Positions 20,086 through 28,832 of a DNA stretch of 52,577 nt are shown one piece after another; the stretch's first letter is position 1; each line of letters opens with the position of its first letter. The stretch lies in the NCBI RefSeq assembly GCF_001592205.1, contig NZ_BCWM01000021.1:1-52577 (forward strand), written 5' to 3'. Both the position numbers and the translations under genes were made by a program. Source of the DNA: Brevundimonas vesicularis NBRC 12165. GTDB lineage: Bacteria > Pseudomonadota > Alphaproteobacteria > Caulobacterales > Caulobacteraceae. The notes beneath the pieces are model-generated. The model ran no database searches and was not told the origin of the DNA. It was given only the letters and a program-made list of their open reading frames with translations.

Positions 20086-21875
20086 GTCTTTGCGGACATC
20101 ACGTCGGAAATGGCGGTCAGCAGAACCTTTAGATCGACAGGCTTGCTGACCACCGCATCCATGCCCGCCGCCAGATAGCTCTCGACCTGCTCCACCATCG
20201 CATTGGCCGTCAGGGCGATGATCGGCGTGCGGACCAGCCCCTGGTCGGCCTCGCCTTGCCGGATCGTCCGTGTCGCCGTCGGACCGTCCATGTTCGGCAT
20301 CTGCACATCCATCAGGATCAGATCCCAGTCGCGCGTTTGCGTCGCTTCGACCGCCTGAAGACCGTCGTCGACGATCTCGACCTCGATCCCGACCTGGCCC
20401 AGAAGGCCGCGGATCACCTGCTGATTGACCGGGTGATCCTCGGCGACCAGCACCCGCAGCGCCCTCTCCGGCTCGGCGTCCGGCGCATCTTCGCTGGCCT
20501 TCACAGGTTGCGCCGGCGTCAGCGGCAGCGTGACGACGAAGGTCGCCCCTTCGCCCGCCTCGCTCTCCACCTCGATCCGGCCGCCCATCAGCTCCACCAG
20601 GGTCGCCACGATCGAAAGGCCCAGCCCGGCCCCGTCGCGCCGGTCGACGGCCGCCGCCTCGATCTGGGCGAAGCGCGTGAAGAGCTGCCCGATCTGGTCC
20701 GCCGGTATGCCCCGCCCCGTGTCCGACACGCGGAACACCGCCCCGGCGTCCGTCAACGCGACATTCAACGCCACCTGCCCCTGTGTCGTGAACTTGATGG
20801 CGTTGGACAGCAGGTTGAACAGGATCTGGCGCAGCCGGACCGGATCGGCGCTGACCCAGCCCAGGCCCGGCGACACGACGTGGAAGGCCAGGTCCTTGCT
20901 TTCGGCCAAGGGCCGCAGAGTCTCTGTGACCTCGTGGACCAGGGCGTCCGCATCGATGGGCTGCGGCACGATCTCCAGCCGCCCCTCCTCGATCCGCGAC
21001 AGGTCCAGGATCTGGTTGATCAGGTCCAGCAGGGTGTGGGCCGAACGGTCCAGGATCTCCAGTCGCGCCTTCTGCCGATCCTCCAGCGCGTCGCCCGCCA
21101 TGATCTGCGCCATGCCGATGACGCCGTTCAGAGGGGTGCGGATCTCATGGCTCATATTGGCCAGGAAACGGGACTTGGCGGCATTGGCCTCGTCCGCCTC
21201 CTGACGCGCGCATCGGGCGGCGTCGCGGTCCAGCACGGCCGCCTCATGCGCCGCCTGCACGTCCATCAGCAACGCCTTGTTGCGCTGGTCCGCCGCGAAC
21301 AGATCGCACCACAGGGCGTGGGTCGCGCGCGAGATGATGAACAGGATCGTCGCCAACATGACGAAGGCCGCCGCCACCGCCAGGCCGTGCGGCCCGATTA
21401 GCGAGGGATAGATCACGACCAGCACGGTCGCGCAGATCGGCGCCGCCGCCAGCGCCAGCAGCCGAGGCGCCGCGCTGAACTGAACGAAAGCCACACCGAT
21501 TGACCAGACCTGGATCAGCACCACCACCAGCATCACATCGGCGCGGGGGTTCATCAGCCAGGCGATCAGCGGCCCGGACACCCCCAGGGCGAACCGAATC
21601 GCCACGATGGCCATCAGCAGCGGGGGCCAGCCCGCGGCGGGCGCGTCGGTCTTCTGGTATCGCTTGACGCGCCCCTGGGCCCAAGCGTCGAACGCCATGC
21701 CGACCAGGGCGAACCCCAGCCCCACCCACGGCTGCCCGAGAGCCGCCAGGATCAGCCCGGCGGCCGCCCAACTGCCGTAAAGTACGGCGGGCGGAGTAAC
21801 CATATTTTGCAGGACGAAGGCCCAGACCGCGATTTTTTCGTCGGAGACAGAAGTCGCTTTCGCTCGTCTCGGCAC
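20082..21875 (-). CDS. Hybrid sensor histidine kinase with receiver domain
   Basis: Membrane-bound sensor kinase of about 597 residues. Residues 20-185 hold several hydrophobic segments with no periplasmic domain; a short coiled-coil linker (about 200-232) leads to the HisKA domain with the phosphoacceptor His243 in MSHEIRTPLNG, then the ATPase domain (N box LLSNAIKF, G boxes DTGRGI and GAGLGL). A receiver domain from about 473 carries the acceptor Asp523 (LILMDVQMP). No output domain is fused, so phosphate probably passes on to a separate phosphotransfer protein. Start is uncertain: the GTG at 21875 has GAGGA just upstream and is preferred; ATGs at 21905 and 21803 are alternatives. No cognate regulator is adjacent. 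Confidence 0.9.
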   Translation of the reverse strand: MPRRAKATSVSDEKIAVWAFVLQNMVTPPAVLYGSWAAAGLILAALGQPWVGLGFALVGMAFDAWAQGRVKRYQKTDAPAAGWPPLLMAIVAIRFALGVSGPLIAWLMNPRADVMLVVVLIQVWSIGVAFVQFSAAPRLLALAAAPICATVLVVIYPSLIGPHGLAVAAAFVMLATILFIISRATHALWCDLFAADQRNKALLMDVQAAHEAAVLDRDAARCARQEADEANAAKSRFLANMSHEIRTPLNGVIGMAQIMAGDALEDRQKARLEILDRSAHTLLDLINQILDLSRIEEGRLEIVPQPIDADALVHEVTETLRPLAESKDLAFHVVSPGLGWVSADPVRLRQILFNLLSNAIKFTTQGQVALNVALTDAGAVFRVSDTGRGIPADQIGQLFTRFAQIEAAAVDRRDGAGLGLSIVATLVELMGGRIEVESEAGEGATFVVTLPLTPAQPVKASEDAPDAEPERALRVLVAEDHPVNQQVIRGLLGQVGIEVEIVDDGLQAVEATQTRDWDLILMDVQMPNMDGPTATRTIRQGEADQGLVRTPIIALTANAMVEQVESYLAAGMDAVVSKPVDLKVLLTAISDVMSAKT

Positions 21876-22050
21876 GCATCCTCGGCAGGGGGTCGCCGCT
21901 GACATGCGACATTGGGCGAATAGATCGCCGCCGGGGATTTGTCCATGAACGACCTGCGCTCCTTGCGCTTCATTACATCTCGGTAAGGTGCAAGACGCCC
22001 AATCGCTGATACGGTCTCGGCGCCCGGCGTTCCGGGCTTCGGAGCCTCTC

Positions 22051-24915
22051 ATGAAATCCCGCCTGATCGCCACAGCTGCCGCCTCGGCCCTCCTTCTCGG
22101 CCTCGCCGCCCCCGCCTTCGCAGAGGGCGCCGCGCCCGCCGCAGCCGCCGCTCAATCGACGGGGCAGGCGCCGCAGGGCGTGACCGTGCCGCCGCTGGGC
22201 TTCACCAAGCGCGTTCTGGCGAACGGGCTGGAGGTCTATTCGGCGCGTGACGCCGACACTTCGAACGTCACGGTCCAGGTCTGGTACAAGGTCGGCTCCA
22301 AGGACGATCCAGCCGGCCGTTCGGGCTTCGCCCACCTGTTCGAACACCTGATGTTCAAGTCGACCACCAACCTGCCGCCCGAAACCTTCGACCGGCTGAC
22401 CGAGGACGTGGGCGGCTCCAACAACGCCTTCACCGCCGACGACACCACCGCCTATTTCGAGACCGTGCCCGCAAACCATCTGGAGCGGATGCTGTTCGCC
22501 GAGGCCGACCGCATGGGTTCGCTGGTCGTGGACGAGCCGACCTTCGTCGCCGAGCGCGACGTGGTGAAGGAGGAATATCGCCAGCGAATCCTCGCCAACC
22601 CCTACGGCCGCCTGTTCGGCCTGTTCGTGCCCGAGACCATCTATCAGGACAGCCCCTATCGCCGTCCGGGCATCGGCTCGATCGAGGAGCTGGAGGCCTC
22701 GTCCCTGGAGGACGTTCGCCGCTTCCACGCCACCTATTATCGTCCCGATGCCGCCTATCTTATCGTGGCCGGCAACTTCGACCAGGCTCAACTTGACCGC
22801 TGGGTGGATCAGTATTTCGGCCCGCTGAAGAATCCGACCACGCCGATCCCGACCAACAATGTCGTCGAGCCCGAGCCGACGGGTCCGCGCAACGTGACCT
22901 ACTATGCGCCGAACGTGCCGCTGCCGGCCGCCGTCGTCGCCTGGCCGACGGTGAAATACGCTGATGCCGACCGCGCCGCCCTGACCGTTCTGGACGGCAT
23001 CCTGTCCACTGGCGAATCCAGCCGCCTGTATCGCTCGCTTGTCTATGACAAGCAGATCGCGGCCCAGATCGGTTCGACCCCCGACTTCTCTCAGCAGGCC
23101 GGCAATCTGTCCGCCCTGGCCATCATGGCCCAAGGTCACACGGCCGAGGAAGGCATCGCCGCCCTGAACGAGGAGATAGGCAAGCTGCGCGACACGCCTG
23201 TCAGCGCCGCTGAACTGGCCGAGGCCAAGAACGAGATCGTCGCCAATACGCTGCGCAGCCGCGAAACGGTCGACGACCGCGCGACGGCCCTGGGCTTCTC
23301 GCTGATCAACACCGGCTCGGCCGCCGCCGCCGACGAAGAGGTCGCCCAGATCCAGGCCGTCACCGTCGCCGACATTCAGCGCGTCGCCCGCAAATATCTG
23401 ACGCCGCAGCGCCAGTCGACGATCACCTTCCTGGCCGCCGACGACCAGAACCCCGCCTCGGTCCAGAAGATGAACGTGGACGCCCCCGTGAAGGTCGCCG
23501 ACCTGGCCCCCGCCGGCCCGCCCGCCGTCCTCCTGCCCGAGGCGGAGCGCAAGCCCCTGCCCCAGCCGGGCGCCGAGGTCGCACCCGTGACGCCGACCGT
23601 CGCCGACTTCCGCCTCGATAACGGCCTGCGCGTCCTGGTCGCCCCGACCGACGGCGTGCCGCTGGTCTCGGCCCGCCTCAGCTTCGACGCCGGTTCGTCG
23701 GATGATCCGACGGGCAAGGCCGGCGTCGCCGCCATGACCGCCGCCCTTCTGACCCAGGGCACCAAGACCAAAACCGCGCCCGAAATCGCCACCCAGATCG
23801 AACAGTTGGGCGCCAGCGTGGGCGCATCGGCCGGGGTCGATTTCTCGAACGTCTACGCCAACGCGCCGTCGAACGCCTTCCCGGCGACCGTCGCCCTGAT
23901 GGCGGATCTGGTGAAGAACCCGACCTTCGCCGGCGAAGAGCTTGAACGTCAGCAGGCCCAGACCCTGGACGGCCTGCGCGTCGCCCTCAGCCAGCCGGCG
24001 TCCATCGCCGGCATGACGGTCGGCCGCGTCATCTACGGCGACGCCCCCTACGGCGCGACGATCACCCAGCAGACGGTTCCGGCCATCACGGCGGCCGACG
24101 TCGCCGCATTCCACGCCGCCCGCTACCGGCCGTCGGACGCGACCCTGGTCTTCTCGGGCGACATTACGCCGGCCGCCGCCCGCGCCCTGGCGCAACAGGC
24201 GTTCGGCGACTGGCGCCCGGCCGGCGCGGCCCCGGCCGCTGCGACCAATCCGGCCGGTCAGCCCCTGGCGCCGCGCATCGTCGTGGTGAACCAGCCGGGC
24301 GCCGGTCAGGCTGCGGTCGTCGCCGCCGTTCGCGGCGTGTCGCGCACCGATGCGGACTTCTTCCCGCTGACGGTCGGCAACACCCTGTTGGGCGGCGGCT
24401 TCTCGTCGCGCCTGAACCAAGAGATCCGCATCAAGCGCGGTCTGTCCTACGGCGCCTCGTCGTCGCTGGGCGCACGGGCGGATGCGGGCCTGTTCACGGC
24501 CTCGACCCAGACCAAGAACGAGACCGCCGACGAGGTCGCCGATCTGATCCTGGCCGAGATCGCCAAGCTGGGAACCGAGACCCCGACCCAGGCCGATCTG
24601 GCCCCGCGCCGCGCCACCCTGATCGGCGGCTTCGGCCGCTCGCTGGAGACGGTGGACGGCCTGGGCGCCCTGGTCGCCAACCTGGCGCTCTATGATCTGC
24701 CGATGAGCGACCTCGCCGACTACGCCGGCCGTGTTCGCGCCGTCACGCCGGAACAGGTCGAGGCCGCCTTCGCCGAACACCTGCCGGTCAACCGCGCCAG
24801 CCTGGTCATCGTCGGCGACGGCTCGAAGTTCCTGGACGATCTGCGCGCCAAACACCCCAATCTCGAAGTCATCGAGGCGGGCGACCTGAACCTGAACACC
24901 GGCTCGCTGAAGTAA
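22051..24915 (+). CDS. M16 family zinc metallopeptidase, secreted, two tandem units
   Basis: Exported insulinase-type peptidase of 954 residues made of two M16 halves. The ATG at 22051 is chosen because it starts a Sec signal peptide (MKSRLIATAAA, cleavage after AFA at about 24). The first half has the inverted zinc motif HLFEH at 95-99 with a downstream glutamate helix (ADRMGSL to ERDVVKEEYRQ); the second half, from about 515, lacks it and is the usual inactive partner. The linker near 470-510 is proline-rich. Such proteins are usually periplasmic and degrade peptides. It is divergent from the histidine kinase gene, about 175 bases away. Confidence 0.93.
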   Translation: MKSRLIATAAASALLLGLAAPAFAEGAAPAAAAAQSTGQAPQGVTVPPLGFTKRVLANGLEVYSARDADTSNVTVQVWYKVGSKDDPAGRSGFAHLFEHLMFKSTTNLPPETFDRLTEDVGGSNNAFTADDTTAYFETVPANHLERMLFAEADRMGSLVVDEPTFVAERDVVKEEYRQRILANPYGRLFGLFVPETIYQDSPYRRPGIGSIEELEASSLEDVRRFHATYYRPDAAYLIVAGNFDQAQLDRWVDQYFGPLKNPTTPIPTNNVVEPEPTGPRNVTYYAPNVPLPAAVVAWPTVKYADADRAALTVLDGILSTGESSRLYRSLVYDKQIAAQIGSTPDFSQQAGNLSALAIMAQGHTAEEGIAALNEEIGKLRDTPVSAAELAEAKNEIVANTLRSRETVDDRATALGFSLINTGSAAAADEEVAQIQAVTVADIQRVARKYLTPQRQSTITFLAADDQNPASVQKMNVDAPVKVADLAPAGPPAVLLPEAERKPLPQPGAEVAPVTPTVADFRLDNGLRVLVAPTDGVPLVSARLSFDAGSSDDPTGKAGVAAMTAALLTQGTKTKTAPEIATQIEQLGASVGASAGVDFSNVYANAPSNAFPATVALMADLVKNPTFAGEELERQQAQTLDGLRVALSQPASIAGMTVGRVIYGDAPYGATITQQTVPAITAADVAAFHAARYRPSDATLVFSGDITPAAARALAQQAFGDWRPAGAAPAAATNPAGQPLAPRIVVVNQPGAGQAAVVAAVRGVSRTDADFFPLTVGNTLLGGGFSSRLNQEIRIKRGLSYGASSSLGARADAGLFTASTQTKNETADEVADLILAEIAKLGTETPTQADLAPRRATLIGGFGRSLETVDGLGALVANLALYDLPMSDLADYAGRVRAVTPEQVEAAFAEHLPVNRASLVIVGDGSKFLDDLRAKHPNLEVIEAGDLNLNTGSLK

Positions 24916-24930
24916 GGCCGGATCGGCAAG

Positions 24931-24962
24931 CCCCCTTCTTCCCCTGGCGGCGAAGGAGGGGG
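24931..24962. terminator. Hairpin after the M16 peptidase gene
   Basis: A C-rich arm (24931-24944) pairs imperfectly with a G-rich arm (24949-24962), inside outer arms GGCCG (24916-24920) and CGGCC (24964-24968). It starts right after the stop codon and may end transcription, but no T run follows. The C5TTC/GAAGG.G5 words resemble the arms of the larger palindromic element at 39082-39242. Confidence 0.4.
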
Positions 24963-25247
24963 TCGGCCGCCAGCCGTCCTATTTTCAGGACCGAAGTCGT
25001 CTCTTTTCAGGGACTTTCGGGCCGCCGTCGACAATCACCCATACAGGCGTCGAACGGGGATATGATCCATCCCTGATCTTTGACATCGCGATCCCCACGC
25101 CGAGTCCTTGACTCTCAAGGTCGGGTCCGACCGGCCTCGACAATTGCACGCGTTCAATTCGAGCGCAGATTTATCTCTGCGATTTCCGCCTCTTGGCGCC
25201 GAATTGCACGCCATTGCACCCTTTTCGTCGGGTGCAACTTCCGTCCG
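24963..25247. other. Non-coding stretch with repeated ATTGCAC words
   Basis: No convincing gene. Composition is lower in GC than around it. Visible structure: a repeated TTTTCAGG word (about 24981 and 25013), a short inverted repeat CGCAGA/TCTGCG (25164-25169 and 25176-25181), the word AATTGCACGC twice (near 25142 and 25202), and a perfect 8-bp inverted repeat TTGCACCC/GGGTGCAA (25214-25221 and 25230-25237) placed just past the stop of the minus-strand protease gene. The last could be its terminator, although no T run follows. Confidence 0.45.
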
Positions 25248-26081
25248 CTAGACCGACAGACACACCACCTGGGCCACGCGCAGGTCGCGCCTCAGCCGGT
25301 TGGCTACCTGGCCGTAATCCTCGGTCGTGATGGTCTGGCCGCGCGCATCGTCGGCTGGCGTCTGTTCGCCGCGAATGGCCGGCCCGAACGTCTCCGGCGC
25401 CGTCGTATAGATCCGGCCCCGCCTCGGCGCCTCGGCGATGGTGACGCCCACGACGCGGCCCTGCGCATCCAGGGCCGGCGCGCCGGACAGGCCCGACAAT
25501 GTGCCCTCAAGCCCATTGGTGCGTCCGACCTCGGCCCAGGACAGCACCGGCTCGTCGCGCGCGCCGCGCCCGAAGACCTTCAGCGTCTCGCGCCCCAGCA
25601 GGCGTGATGTCACCTCGCCGGGACGCCCCTGAGGAAAGCCCGGATGGAAGGCGCGCTGACCCTTGCGCAGCGGCGCCTCGACCGCCACCGGCAGCGCTGC
25701 GGGACCGCCGTCGGTGATCAGCAAGGCGACGTCGGCGCGCGGCGCCAGACGGACGTCGGCTGCGACCGCCCGCCCCTCGCCGACCACCAGCGCCGGCTTG
25801 CGGCACCCCTCGACAACATGGCGCGCCGTCACCCAGCGCCCTCGTCCTGCGATGGAGAAGGCCGTGCCCGACGACGGCTTGAACGGCGCCTCGCCCGCAT
25901 CGACGGTTACGGCGGCGTCAAAGGGGGTGATGGGGCCTAGCAGCGCGCCCTCGGCGACATCGGCGCCGGCCTCCGCGACCGGCGGCGCATCGGCGTTCTC
26001 GCGTCGCCCCAGGGACACCGCCAGAAACACGGCCGCCACCGCTCCATAGATGGCCCAGTCCGGCAGGCGGGGAAACTGCAT
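25248..26081 (-). CDS. Membrane-anchored trypsin-like serine protease
   Basis: A 277-residue protein with an N-terminal membrane helix (about 9-24), a linker, and a chymotrypsin-fold protease domain. The catalytic triad can be read as His88 (VTARHVVEGC), Asp117 (RADVALL) and Ser199 (LSGLSGAPAL). There is no PDZ domain, unlike DegP. The protease domain should face the periplasm. It starts 12 bases after the DUF350 gene on the same strand, so both are probably one transcript. Substrate unknown. The alternative of an inactive homologue is unlikely since all three residues are present in good context. Confidence 0.85.
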   Translation of the reverse strand: MQFPRLPDWAIYGAVAAVFLAVSLGRRENADAPPVAEAGADVAEGALLGPITPFDAAVTVDAGEAPFKPSSGTAFSIAGRGRWVTARHVVEGCRKPALVVGEGRAVAADVRLAPRADVALLITDGGPAALPVAVEAPLRKGQRAFHPGFPQGRPGEVTSRLLGRETLKVFGRGARDEPVLSWAEVGRTNGLEGTLSGLSGAPALDAQGRVVGVTIAEAPRRGRIYTTAPETFGPAIRGEQTPADDARGQTITTEDYGQVANRLRRDLRVAQVVCLSV

Positions 26082-26093
26082 CGCTCCGGCCGA

Positions 26094-26534
26094 TCAGCCG
26101 GTCAGCGCGGCGGACAGGATGACGGCCGTCGCCAGCTTGGCGCCCAGCAGCACCACCGCCGCCGAAATCTCGCCGTGGCGGATCCGCTCGGGCAGGCCCG
26201 TCAGCAGCAGGTCCACGACCCGGAAGGCCAGAAGCTGCAGCACCACGGTCGCCACGCCCCAGATGGCGATGTCACGCACCGAGGTCGACACCGACAGCGA
26301 TACCGCCAGCGGCACGGCCAACCCCACCAGAATGCCGGCGAAGGCGATGGCGGCGGCGACATTGCCCTGACGGATCAGGGCGACCTCCTTCCACGGCGTC
26401 AGCAGCGCATAGACCGTCGCCCCCGCCGCGAGCAGCAGCAGGGTCACGATCAGGTGCATCACCATGACCGGGAAGCCCGAGGCGAAAGCCTGAACCTCGG
26501 CGCTGGAAAGGACGTTCGACAAGGAGGGGTCCAT
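26094..26534 (-). CDS. DUF350 family membrane protein
   Basis: A 146-residue inner-membrane protein of the DUF350 (YjfL-like) family with four transmembrane segments (about 22-44, 57-80, 88-110 and 122-143) in a two-fold pattern; the motif LIRQGNVAAAIAFAG at about 53-67 is typical. The ATG at 26534 is chosen; an upstream in-frame extension has no membrane or conserved character. Function is unknown. The trypsin-like protease follows 12 bases downstream. Confidence 0.82.
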   Translation of the reverse strand: MDPSLSNVLSSAEVQAFASGFPVMVMHLIVTLLLLAAGATVYALLTPWKEVALIRQGNVAAAIAFAGILVGLAVPLAVSLSVSTSVRDIAIWGVATVVLQLLAFRVVDLLLTGLPERIRHGEISAAVVLLGAKLATAVILSAALTG

Positions 26535-26676
26535 GCCCAGACGCCTTGCCCGATTGTCGCCCCAATCCGCAAGCGCGCCGGGGACACACTGCGTGACATT
26601 ATGTGTCCGAAGGTTGTGGAGAACCATTGCAGGAGTTCAACCCATAACCCATCCATTCATGCGACGGAGGAGCTTC

Positions 26677-27150
26677 ATGACGGCACTGGCGATCCAGCAA
26701 ACCATCACGCGCGTGGCCACTATCGCCGCTGCAGCCATGCTGGCGGCTTTCGCAGCAAGCTTCGCCTATGTCTTTTTTACGGGTATGGCTGGGACAGTCG
26801 TTGGTCTTCGCCAAGGTGTGCTGATGGCGTTCAGCGACGGCCTCGTTGCCGTCGCCATCCTTCTACACCTCTTCCCTATCATCCTTGGAGTCTTCCTCTT
26901 GGGAAGCTTCTGTGTCGGCGTACCGACCTACCTGATCCTCAGGCGCGTAGGCCGGGCGGGACCGTTGGCCCTCGCTGCCGCAGGGGCCGTGCTCTCAGGA
27001 CTAATGGCCGTAATGATCTTTGGAGCCTTGGGACCATTGGCGGTTTTGCCAGCGCCAATGGCTGGCGCTATCGGGGCGCTAATCTTTCGGATCGTCGCAG
27101 AACAGATGCCTATGCCGCTTCCGCCCCCGCCGCCTGCTCCGCCTTCCTGA
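26677..27150 (+). CDS. Hypothetical four-helix membrane protein
   Basis: A 157-residue membrane protein I do not recognise. Four hydrophobic segments are seen (about 15-37, 56-85, 95-118, 124-141), then a short proline-rich tail ([13 protein letters not shown]). The ATG at 26677 has an excellent ribosome binding site, GGAGGAG, five bases upstream, which decides the start over two earlier ATGs. Base composition is less GC-rich than the flanking genes, and its last 41 bases overlap the 3' end of rlmN on the other strand, so the proline tail is read from antisense rlmN codons. Both points suggest a later arrival. It lies divergent from the DUF350 gene. Confidence 0.7.
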   Translation: MTALAIQQTITRVATIAAAAMLAAFAASFAYVFFTGMAGTVVGLRQGVLMAFSDGLVAVAILLHLFPIILGVFLLGSFCVGVPTYLILRRVGRAGPLALAAAGAVLSGLMAVMIFGALGPLAVLPAPMAGAIGALIFRIVAEQMPMPLPPPPPAPPS

Positions 27151-28282
27151 GCGTGCTGGCCCGGACCTTCTCGCTCTCGGACTTAAGCTGGCCGCAGGCG
27201 GCCAGGATGTCGCGGCCGCGGGGGGTGCGGATGGGTGACGCGTATCCGGCCTTGTTCAGGATGGCGGCGAAGCGCTCGATCGTCTTCCAGTCCGAGCATT
27301 CGTATTCGACGCCGGGCCAGGGGTTGAACGGGATCAGATTGATCTTGGCCGGAATGCCCTCGATCAGCTTCAGCAAGGCGCGCGCCTCTTCGGGGCTGTC
27401 GTTGACGCCCTTCAGCATGACGTATTCGAACGTCACACGTCGCGCGTTCGACAGGCCCGGATAGGCCCGGATCGCCGCCATCAGCTGGTCCAGCGGGTAC
27501 TTCTTGTTCAGTGGCACCAGCACGTCGCGCAGGGCGTCGTTGGTGGCGTGCAGGCTGATGGCCAGCATGGCCGCCGTTCGGTCGCCCAAGGCCTGAAGCT
27601 GCGGCACGACGCCCGAGGTCGACACGGTGATCCGGCGGCGCGACAGGGCGATGCCCTCGTTGTCCGAGATGATGTCGATGGCGTCGGCGACGTGATCCAG
27701 ATTGTAGAGCGGCTCGCCCATCCCCATGAAGACGATGTTGGACAGGCGACGGTCTTCCTTGGGCGACGGCCATTCCTCCAGATCGTCGCGGGCGACCTGG
27801 ACCTGGGCCACGATCTCGGCGGCGGTCAGGTTGCGCACCAGCTTCTGTGTGCCGGTGTGGCAGAAGGTGCAGTTCAGGGTGCAGCCGACCTGGCTGGACA
27901 CGCACAGCGCGCCGGCCCGGCCCACGTCGGGAATATAGACGGTCTCGATCTCGATGCCCGGCGCGGTGCGGATGAGCCATTTGCGCGTGCCGTCCTTGGA
28001 CACCTGGCGTTCGACGACCTCGGGGCGCGCCAGGGTGAAATGCTCGGCCAGCTTGGCCTGCATGTCCTTGGCGACATTGCTCATGGCCGAAAACTCGGTC
28101 ACTCCATAGTGGTGGATCCAGCTCCACACCTGGCTGGCGCGCATCTTGGCCTTTTCGGGCGGACAGACGTTGGCGTCGATCAGGGCCTGGCGCAGGCCGG
28201 CGCGCGTCAGACCGCTGAGGTTGACGGGCGCCTTGACGGCGGGCGCGTTCGAGACGCGCGAAAGATCGAGCGTGATGCTCAA
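27110..28282 (-). CDS. rlmN: 23S rRNA (adenine-2503-C2) methyltransferase RlmN
   Basis: Radical-SAM enzyme that methylates C2 of A2503 in 23S rRNA and of A37 in some tRNAs, aiding translational accuracy. The cluster motif is Cys134-x3-Cys138-x2-Cys141 (GCTLNCTFC), and the mechanistic C-terminal cysteine lies in ILAACGQL. The 390-residue length is normal. Translation starts at a TTG (28282) preceded by AGGAT; no better start exists. The 3' end overlaps the converging membrane gene by 41 bases. Confidence 0.96.
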   Translation of the reverse strand: MSITLDLSRVSNAPAVKAPVNLSGLTRAGLRQALIDANVCPPEKAKMRASQVWSWIHHYGVTEFSAMSNVAKDMQAKLAEHFTLARPEVVERQVSKDGTRKWLIRTAPGIEIETVYIPDVGRAGALCVSSQVGCTLNCTFCHTGTQKLVRNLTAAEIVAQVQVARDDLEEWPSPKEDRRLSNIVFMGMGEPLYNLDHVADAIDIISDNEGIALSRRRITVSTSGVVPQLQALGDRTAAMLAISLHATNDALRDVLVPLNKKYPLDQLMAAIRAYPGLSNARRVTFEYVMLKGVNDSPEEARALLKLIEGIPAKINLIPFNPWPGVEYECSDWKTIERFAAILNKAGYASPIRTPRGRDILAACGQLKSESEKVRASTLRKAEQAAGAEAA

Positions 28283-28361
28283 GGTGGCGATCCTGCGTGA
28301 GGTTTAGCCGGCCTATATAGCACGGATCCCGGCGATTGCATGGCCGGGCGGACTCGACCGC

Positions 28362-28661
28362 CTAGAGGCCCACGTCCCAGACGCCGGCGTCGCGCATCCG
28401 GGTCTCGCGCGCCTCCTCGGCCCGACCGCCCATGTCCTTGGCCATGCTGCGGATCGCGGTCGAGACGGTGGTCTTGTGCACGCCCGGCACGATCGCGTGG
28501 GCGAACGCGGCGCCCGCCAAACCCAAAAGCTTGAAGCCGAAACCCGCCGAAGCGGCCATGTGCTGGAGATAAGTCTCGTCGACCTCGCGCGGGTGGTCGC
28601 GGAACAGGCGGTCGAACGGGGTCGAGCCCGAACGGCGGCGGTCGATCGTCGTCTGGCTCAT
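28362..28661 (-). CDS. Small DUF6356-like protein
   Basis: A 99-residue protein resembling the DUF6356 family (assignment from memory of the pattern, not a search). Visible features: FDRLFRDHPREVDETYLQHMA near 17-37, a moderately hydrophobic helix with glycine/alanine (GFGFKLLGLAGAAFAHAIVPG at 41-61), and a conserved-looking H-K-T-T-V-S segment after it. It may associate with the membrane. Function unknown. It lies 79 bases upstream of rlmN on the same strand and could be co-transcribed. Confidence 0.7.
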   Translation of the reverse strand: MSQTTIDRRRSGSTPFDRLFRDHPREVDETYLQHMAASAGFGFKLLGLAGAAFAHAIVPGVHKTTVSTAIRSMAKDMGGRAEEARETRMRDAGVWDVGL

Positions 28662-28832
28662 GGCGGCGGCCTTCCCTGCTTCGTCGCCTTATGGTCACGC
28701 CGGACGGCCGGCGACGCAACCCCCATCGCGATCTGTTCATTGGACGTGACCGACGCGCGACCCGCTCGCTTCAGACCCATCGTCAGAAACGAAAACTCGG
28801 TCTAGGGTCGGCGTTCGATCAAGGAAATGCCC

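Noticed and set aside
21973..24855. 960-codon open frame on the minus strand
   Set aside because: It is antisense to the M16 peptidase, which has a signal peptide and zinc motif. The minus frame translates to Gly/Arg/Asp-rich, low-complexity protein, as expected from the antisense of GC-rich codons.
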